From: Anastatus disparis
Lineage: Eukaryota > Arthropoda > Insecta > Hymenoptera > Eupelmidae
Length of the DNA stretch: 64,000 nt
Reading direction: 5' to 3'
NCBI GenBank assembly: GCA_017163975.1
Contig: JAFFSR010000008.1
Span: forward strand, 567,501-631,500
Part shown: positions 57,293 to 64,000 of the stretch, one piece after another
How the letters are laid out: the number at the start of each line of letters is the position of its first letter
Position numbering within the stretch: position 1 is the stretch's first letter
Made by a program: the position numbers and the translations under genes
Notes under the pieces: generated by a model
Seen by the model: only the letters and a program-made list of their open reading frames with translations
Database searches by the model: none
Told to the model about the DNA's origin: nothing

Positions 57293-57481
57293 ATTTCTTT
57301 CTCTGCTTTTTTTTGAAAGTAAGTAAAATTTATCGTCTTTTTTTTCATTAAATTCGAAATTAAAAACAAAACCTTTTATTCTTATTTTTGATCATCCAAA
57401 TAACAAACAAATTTCTATTTTATTATAATATTTTCTTTTGATTTAATTTTTTATATATAATTTTACAACTATCTATTTTTC

Positions 57482-57517
<36 letters not shown>

Positions 57518-58094
57518 CATATATTTCTCTTTTTAAATATAACGCGACCCCGACTTTGAGGACCGTCCTCATCAGACCCCAAGCAGAGCGATAGAGACAT
57601 GTTGCTTTGCTTGGCTAGGGGTATAAAAAATTAATACTCAATTTAAATAAAAATTAAATCGCAACGCGGAAAGGACTCGATATAGGTCCCCGCATTTCAA
57701 GGACCAAATTAGACTCTCGCCCCGCGTAAGTAACACGTGGTCAAACTCGACAACAACCCACTAAAGCGCGACGCTGCGTAAAAGAATTTACGCGTGTGTA
57801 GCGGCGATTAATGAGTTATTAATTTAATTCATTTCTCGACGTTACAATAATAAAGAAATAATAATAAAAATATAGAATATGAAATAGAAAAATTTTAGTA
57901 AAATAAAATTATTTTTAAATTAGAAAAAATGTGAATCAGAAAGCAAAATTTGAATTTAATTTTATTTTATTTATTTTTAATAAAATTTATACTTACTTTT
58001 CCTAAGTAATTGGTGAAACAAGAGAGAGAGAGTGTGTGAACGCAATGGAAAAATCCGTTGAAATTTTTTTAAAACTTATTGTGAACTTAGTAGA
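57293..58094. other. Non-coding DNA with GC-richer island
   Basis: A (TA)n run at about 57486-57514 is followed by 57541-57800, which is much richer in G+C than its surroundings (CGCGACCCCGACTTTGAGG). It may belong to an LTR or leader of the promoter-bearing element. No open frame. Confidence 0.5.
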
Positions 58095-58248
58095 TGAAAA
58101 TTAGAAATTTGAATTGAGAAATTTAAACTTTGAAAATTTAGTAATTGAAACTTAGAAATTTGAATTGAGAAATTTAAACTTTGAAAATTTAGTAATTGAA
58201 ACTTAGAGATTTGAATTGAGAATTTTAAACTTTGAAAATTTAGTAATT
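58095..58248. repeat. 51-bp tandem repeat, three copies
   Basis: Units contain TTTGAATTGAGAAATTTAAA and TTTGAAAATTTAGTAATTG, repeating every 51 bp (for example ACTTAG at 58150 and 58201). Confidence 0.85.
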
Positions 58249-59734
58249 GTGAGAAGTTTTGTAGAGCCTTGGAGATGGTTGTAGTTTGGCGTGTAGTTTG
58301 AAGCTTGAGGAGCTGGACACGAAATCCACAAGCCCGAGCCGCTGTTCAAGGAGAACTGACGAACTGCTGCTTGTCCCCTTGAACTGTCTTTTTAAAGTAG
58401 CCTTAGGGCCCGTCCTGAAGGGTTTTCAAAATTTCCCTTTCTTTTGGAAAAGATAGTCAAATCTGCAGTGGGCGTACGCAAAAAGCGCTCTTGTTCCCTT
58501 TTATCTTCGCTGTGGGCGGACTTTTTAACCTTAGGGAGAAAAACTCCCTAGGAATTTCAGTGTATTCTCTCTGAGTTTCCCTCTCTCTCTTTGGAATTTC
58601 TCCCTTACTTAGGAAACAAGCTACATATGTTGTTCACAAAAATTATTTCGCATACATAAAAAAATTAATTTAAACTTAGATTATTCTTTTAATTATTAAT
58701 ATTTCTTGGTTGTAATATTTGTTTCTTTTTCAAAAAGGTTAAACTTTAAAAATGATTTAATAACCATTTAAAAACAAAAAGGTAGAAAAGGAGAGAAAAA
58801 AAATACAAGTAAAATAAAGCAAACAGATATTGTTAAGAAACATTAATAATTAATAATGGTTTAATTAAAATTAAAAGAAAAGAAAAAACAAAGTTTAATA
58901 GGCGCAAAAATATATAAAATCATGAAAAGTACGCTGACATTAAAAGAAAAAGTGTTGTTTATACGTATTTAGTTGATTTGATGAACAATAAAAAAAAAAA
59001 ATCTAAAATTATTCATTAACTAAAGAAAAGTTCATAAGATGATTTTTAAGAGAGAGAAAAAAAATAAAATGACATATGCTAAATTTTACGCTGTACGTTT
59101 GCTAAAAATATACAATTATTCGTCGCATTATTTACATTGGCGTTTACTTAACAAATAATATGATAAAATGAATAATTTGAATTAATAGAAAAAAGGGTAA
59201 ACAATAAAAGTTATACTAAAAGAAAATATAGTAGATGCTTAAAATTATAACAGGCTACGCTACACAAAAAAGGATAGGACGCTGATACTTAAAATTTTTA
59301 ATGGTTTTTTTTTTAAATTGTTTTAAATGTAAACGAAAATAAATCTAACTAACTATTGATTAAATTTAACTATTTATTAAAATATTTTGTTTTAAATAAA
59401 ATTTTCAGTTAATTTTGAAAATTTCCCATGTAATTTTGAAATGTCTGTGGAGCCTGCAGTCGTAAACACTGGCACCCGTTTTTATTGAGGTTTATCCTCT
59501 TTGCATCGAAGGATATTTTCAATTTCCTAATAGTCAACTTTATTCTTTTCATTTAAAATATCAATATTTATTATTTAAAAATGTAAATAAATTTTATAAG
59601 ATGTTAGTTAGAATTTCTATGAAGGGAAACATTTAATAATTTGTATATATAAAAAAAGTCATATATTGTATATTAATATAGTATATGAAACAAATAAAGT
59701 TAGATAATTCATGCTTAAAGTTATTGATAATTAC
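58249..59734. other. Non-coding DNA
   Basis: 58250-58640 is less AT-rich with TCTCTC runs; the remainder is AT-rich. Nothing identified. Confidence 0.5.
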
Positions 59735-60545
59735 TACACTGAGAAAAATATATAATTAAAAATTACTATATTTTTCACTAATGGGGAGACAAACTCGACA
59801 TACGCAGGAAATTTAACATACTTTTATAAAAATTTACTATACTTTTACGAGTTTATGATATACGCGCTCACAAAAATTGCTATTCAGTATCGTAAAAATT
59901 ATAAATACAGAGCATGACACAACGAGACGGCTGTTGCCGCACTTAATCACTAGGTGGCAAACTCATTTTTTCAATCTGCGAGCGGTAAGAGAAGTACTTG
60001 GTTGGTATATAAGAGAATTTGAAACAGAGGCTTTTAAATATTTTCGCGTTCGTGATAATACGTGTTAGGTAGAATATGCGTTAGGTGTAGCGTGTGAGTG
60101 CGATTAACTTGTTATAATGTGTGTAATTTAGGATAAATGTAATATCTACAACTTCGAAAAGAGCGTTTCATAATTTGCGAAAAGTGTCTTTCTAACAATA
60201 ACACACAATCAAAATAATTCTTCCTCAACTGAATTTGAAAACACAAGCGAAATTTTCAGAACGTCAACGAGCATCGGTAAATAATATTTTTAGAATTAAA
60301 AAAAAAATTCATATCCATAATATTTAATACATGATATTTATAAAATCTAATATGCAGTATAGTAAAATTTGCTAAAAGGTGTAGAAAAATTTGATATATA
60401 GTATAGTAAAATTTGATGCTTTGAAATTTTACTATAAACATATACTAAAATTTAATACATATCGAGTTTGTCTCTCCGATGTTATACAGTATAGTAATAT
60501 TTTTCATTTTGTGCTAATATTTAATCATACATTTTTCTCCGTGTA
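59735..60545. mobile_element. 811-bp DNA element, TA target
   Basis: Termini CACTGAGAAAAAT and inverse CACGGAGAAAAAT, each flanked by TA. Subterminal inverted phrases include GAGACAAACTCGA and several ATAGTAAAATTT units. A 63-codon open frame inside (59877-60068) shows no transposase motif. Probably non-autonomous. Confidence 0.65.
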
Positions 60546-60828
60546 TTAAAGGTTATTCATAATTATTATTAAAAAATTATATCAATAGTTTAAGAACGCA
60601 CACAAAAGGTTAATATATAAAAGCATTTAATTGTAAGGTTTTTATTCTTAATTATTGTGTAGTGGAATATCAAAATTATAATATTGCACTTGTTTGATTT
60701 GCAATTTTCTTACATGTTTAATTATAAGAATAATATTATTGAAGAACAACATGCAGTTAAAACAATAAGAATATTTACGCTATACCATTTAAAAGAGAAT
60801 AATAATAAATACTATATTTGCAGAAAAG

Positions 60829-60873
<45 letters not shown>

Positions 60874-61161
60874 TTTATGAATATTTAAAGATATTAAATA
60901 CGGAAAAATGAAGAAAAAATAAAAATATGAATAAATAATATTAAAATAATTACTGTAAAAGGGAACGATAAAAAAAAGGTTTCGACATATAGGCCCATTA
61001 AATTCAGGTAAAATGTTTGCCCCGTTGTAGAAAAAAAAGAAAGAAAATTGAAATTTTAATTGCATGGTCTCTGTATACATTTTGTCATGATGTACACAGA
61101 TGTGGGTATTAGGGGTTTTTCCTTATTTTTTTGTATTCTATATCTTTTTCGATAGCTACTG
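60546..61161. other. AT-rich DNA with (TA)n
   Basis: Contains a (TA)n microsatellite at about 60833-60868. No coding signal. Confidence 0.55.
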
Positions 61162-61771
61162 TACACTGAAAGACTTGGAAAGTTGCATTCCCTCCCTATC
61201 GGCGTAAATCCAACTCTCAGTAAGGGAGTAGAGGGGTAGGAGTTAGAATAACGCTGCCTTGGAGAGTAGGAGATACTCCCCAACTTTTAAAGTATAATTG
61301 ACTTGAAATCAACGATGTGAGCTCAATTATTTTAGCTTAGAAAAGTTTACATGACGTAACACTACAAGCAGAATCTTTATTTAAGACTATTAATTAAATT
61401 ATGATACACAAAATTTTGCGTAATTAAAAAATCTTAACCGCAAATTTCAGGGGCTTATATTAAGAATAACAACCTAAAAACAATCAATATATTGCCTTTT
61501 TGTAGGTTACATTTTACAATTATTTCTCAATATAGTTTTTTAAATACATTAGATACACATTTCGCTCGCAAACTTACATTTTGCATAATTTTCTAACCTA
61601 AAATACTTGTGTTTATATCGCGAATCGCGAGTAAATCATACTTTAAAAGTTGGAGAGTATCTCTTACTCTCCAAGGCAGCGTTAATTTAACTCCTACCCC
61701 TCTACTCCCCTACTGAGAGTTGGATTTACGCCGGTAGGGAGTGAATGCAACTCTCTAAGTCTTTCAGTGTA
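61162..61771. mobile_element. 610-bp inverted-repeat DNA element, TA target
   Basis: Termini CACTGAAAGACTTGG and inverse CACTGAAAGACTTAG, flanked by TA. Arms of about 130 bp share phrases such as GAGTAGAGGGGTAGGAGTTA and the near-inverse GGAGAGTA. Non-coding centre. Its CACTGA start resembles that of 59735-60545. Confidence 0.75.
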
Positions 61772-61812
61772 GACATTGCCACTGCTCTAAATTTTTAAGT
61801 AGAAGGACATTT

Positions 61813-61861
<49 letters not shown>

Positions 61862-62159
61862 AAAACGAAAATGGTTTATCTTAACAGATGTGCCGAAGCT
61901 TAAGATACAATAATTATAAAACTAAAATAAACTTAAGTATAAGAAACAAGAGAAAAATTTACTTTAAGGATTAGGCATGTAAAAGAAGGAAATTTTAAAC
62001 TCGATAAAAATAGTAAGAAAAAAAATGTTTTGCAAAAGAAATAGGAATCTGTATTTATCTGTAGATAGAATATGTTTTAGGATAGAAAATAGTTTAGAAA
62101 GAAAAGAAGATGTATGATATAAGAATAAAAAAACTTTTTTTTTATTTGAGAAAATATAG
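61772..62159. other. AT-rich DNA with (TA)n
   Basis: (TA)n at about 61816-61855; otherwise featureless. Confidence 0.55.
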
Positions 62160-62552
62160 TTAACGGCAGGCCGGAGTAGAACCTGATACCGACCGAGTAA
62201 CAATTGAGTTGTTTGTTATTTACTCAAGTATTAATCGGTGTATCTGCAAATTGAAGGTTATGCGCAATAGATATTATTATTACAAATATTTATGCACAAG
62301 AAAAAAAAAATCTATCGCTTTGTTTTTGAGAAAAGTAAGGAACGCGAAAATATTATAAACATAATCTTTTACTTCGGCGTTCCTTACTTTTCTCAAAAAC
62401 AAATCGGTAGATTTTTTTTTTCTTGTGCATAAATATTTGTAATAATAATATCTATTGCGCATAACCTTCAATTTGCAAATACACCGATTAATACTTGAGT
62501 AAATAACAAAAATGCCAATTAGACAAGGACAGCGAATCCGGCCTGCTCTTAA
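62160..62552. mobile_element. 393-bp TTAA-flanked foldback MITE
   Basis: TTAA at 62160-62163 and 62549-62552. Short outer repeats GGCAGGCCGG and GCAGGCCGG, then long arms (about 62215-62340 with 62380-62505) that are near-perfect inverted copies, for example TCAAGTATTAATCGGTGTAT. Its right subterminal GACAAGGACAGC resembles the 12763-13148 element, so they may share a family. Confidence 0.85.
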
Positions 62553-62651
62553 AAAAGAAATTAAAGGAATATATTATAAAAAATAAATCAGTAAAATCGA
62601 CTGACGTTACATGTCATTTATGCAGTAAAGGTCTATTAGGAATTAACTCAT

Positions 62652-63189
62652 TTAAAAATTCTGTAACAAAATATTTAAATTTTCTTTGTTATCATCTTCA
62701 GCTGTATCAATACTTAAATATTCAACATGGTTTCCTCCCAATAAATTCAGAACATTATTATTGATTTCAGTAACATCATTATTTTTAGGAACCAAAATAA
62801 CTTTCTCCGTTAGATTCGTATTGTTTATTTTTATTGCTTTTTCGCCATACCCTGCCCGAAAGCACAACTTTCGTCCCGGCACCGAAAAACAAAAGTTGTA
62901 TTTTCGGCCCGGGTATGGCGAAAAATAGCATACACACCACGGGAGGTAAAATGGCGAGCCCATAGCACATATTTGCCACCCTCGCCTTCGGCTCGAGGTG
63001 GCAATTATATGTGCTATGGACTCGCCAGTACTTTACCTCACTTGGGGTGTAATATACTATTACGAATATTTCTCCGACAAGATTTTCTTTGATGATAAAA
63101 TTATCAGGAATAGCACTTAGTTTATTATAATCTTTAAAAAGATTCCAACGTTTTCCTTCTCCTATATCTAATGTCAATTGTTTAAAATT
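62652..63189 (-). pseudogene. PIF1/Helitron-type helicase remnant split by hairpin DNA
   Basis: Minus-strand reading gives KQLTLDIGEGKRWNLFKDYN and IPDNFIIKENLVGEIF (about 63189-63067). After an insertion it continues NNTNLTEKVILVPKNNDVTE, INNNVLNLL and YLSIDTAEDDN (about 62833-62652). These are, in order, the blocks before and at the C-terminal part of PIF1-family helicases carried by Helitrons (L-x-I-G-x-G, then LxPKNxDVxEINN and YxSIDxxxDD). The Walker ATP-binding motifs would lie upstream and are absent. Dead fragment. Confidence 0.75.
62842..63066. mobile_element. Two adjoining hairpin insertions inside the helicase remnant
   Basis: 62842-62932 is a hairpin with arms TTTTCGCCATACC and GGTATGGCGAAAA and a GC-rich stem. 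62926-63066 is a second hairpin, with arms such as TAGCACATAT and GAGGTAAAGTACTGGCGAGT, a core GCCTTCGGCTCGAGG, and an outer end AATAGTATATTACACCCC. Both are much richer in GC than their surroundings. Confidence 0.65.
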
Positions 63190-63260
63190 TATATCATTAT
63201 CTGAAAATCATAGATTTTCAGTTAACGTCGTGCGCTTAAAATTTTGCCATAATAAACTAT

Positions 63261-64000
63261 GTGACGGCCGTGGGGATCAGGTGGCTGCACAAATATAGCT
63301 AAATGTATAGCTAGAAGAAAAATTAATAATTCCAATAAAAATACACAAAAAGAAAATAAGCTAAAATATACAAAACTTATAGATTTTATTGAATTACACT
63401 TAAACACTAGCTATAAACAGAAAAGGGCGTTAGTTGCGCGATACAGATAGTGAGGTATCCTAATTATATCTATATAAAAAAAATACAGCAAAAAAAGAGC
63501 CAACGATACGTTCAATTAACTGATAATGGTACGTTAAACCCGAAAGCTACAATGGTAATTAGCTTGAGTAAGAACTAAAACAAGAAAAATAAGCGCACTG
63601 TCTAATGCCACGCATGTTGGGATGATCACAGTTCCAATAGTGAGATCTGGCTGCCCCAGTCTCGCGAGTTGGCTTTCCACTTTCGGCTATAGGGTGGGGT
63701 AGTGAAGCTGCACGGGCAGGAAGGGCAGGAGCAAGAAGGAAGGCTGGAGGGGTGATTTCCAGGGATATTGAGAGAGCGACTAAGGATGAGGATTCGTGGG
63801 ATGTACTGGGTTGAGGGCATGGTGAGAGTGTAACTAGAAGAGGTGGTGGTGTTTGTGTTGGAGAAGGGATTTAGTGACAAGGGTGAATGGAAAGGACAGG
63901 AGAAAGTTTTTGTGAGGAAAGCTAGAAGGGGTTAATAGCTGCAAGCAATGGAAGAATGGATTGGAGGCACAGGACTGTTTGAGAAGAGGAGAGAGTAGGA
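63261..64000. mobile_element. Partial LTR-like sequence at the window edge
   Basis: Starts TGTGACGGCCGTGGGGATCA, close to the LTR edge at 32108 (TGTGACAACCTTGGGGATCA), and continues with similar TGCAC and AAAATAAGC phrases before diverging. 63640-63900 is unusually G-rich on the plus strand. The partner LTR or coding part would lie beyond the window. The open frame 63626-63880 (minus; Ser/Pro/Thr-rich) is not identified. Confidence 0.5.

Overview
The window looks like a gene-poor, very AT-rich stretch of an insect nuclear genome, and Hymenoptera fit best. That guess rests on the makeup of the Maverick/Polinton genes, an arthropod-type immunoglobulin exon, tRNA-derived SINE sequence and many hairpin MITEs. 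It is not proven. No bacterial-style operon, rRNA or CRISPR array is visible. The only host coding sequence I can support is one 129-bp exon at 10150-10278 (minus strand). It encodes the end of an Ig domain of the DIP/Lachesin type, so much of the window may be intron of that gene.

Layout. 1-7672: AT-rich DNA followed by huge GT-rich and then CA-rich simple-repeat arrays whose strand polarity flips near 3.7 kb. The long open frames there are repeat artefacts. 7673-14066: a degenerate ~163-bp satellite, the Ig exon, a SINE and two nested TTAA-flanked hairpin elements. 14067-28044: a 13,978-bp Maverick/Polinton, the main feature of the window. 28048-31020: hairpin MITEs and a DDE transposase remnant. 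31297-41079: a Gag-only LTR retrotransposon (minus strand) abutting the remains of a Ty3/gypsy-like element (plus strand). 41080-50278: hairpin elements and a gypsy-type Gag pseudogene. 50279-64000: mostly AT-rich DNA with a 2.07-kb palindrome, a CCAAT/TATA/initiator promoter next to a 28-bp minisatellite, two TA-flanked DNA elements, and a PIF1/Helitron-type helicase remnant split by hairpin insertions.

The Polinton is unusual. Its two ends are inverted copies of one 5.44-kb segment carrying capsid, basic core, protease and accessory genes, separated by a 3.1-kb unique centre with the integrase. It begins AGT and ends ACT with imperfect 6-bp flanking repeats. The half that should carry protein-primed DNA polymerase B and the packaging ATPase is absent, apparently replaced by an inverted copy of the capsid half. 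One integrase (D,D35E plus chromodomain) and one major capsid gene (left arm) are still open. Most other genes are broken. Some breaks are shared by both arms and so predate the inverted duplication; others are private to one arm and so came later. Nothing else in the window forms a functional pathway. The remaining content is layered, nested, mostly dead mobile DNA.
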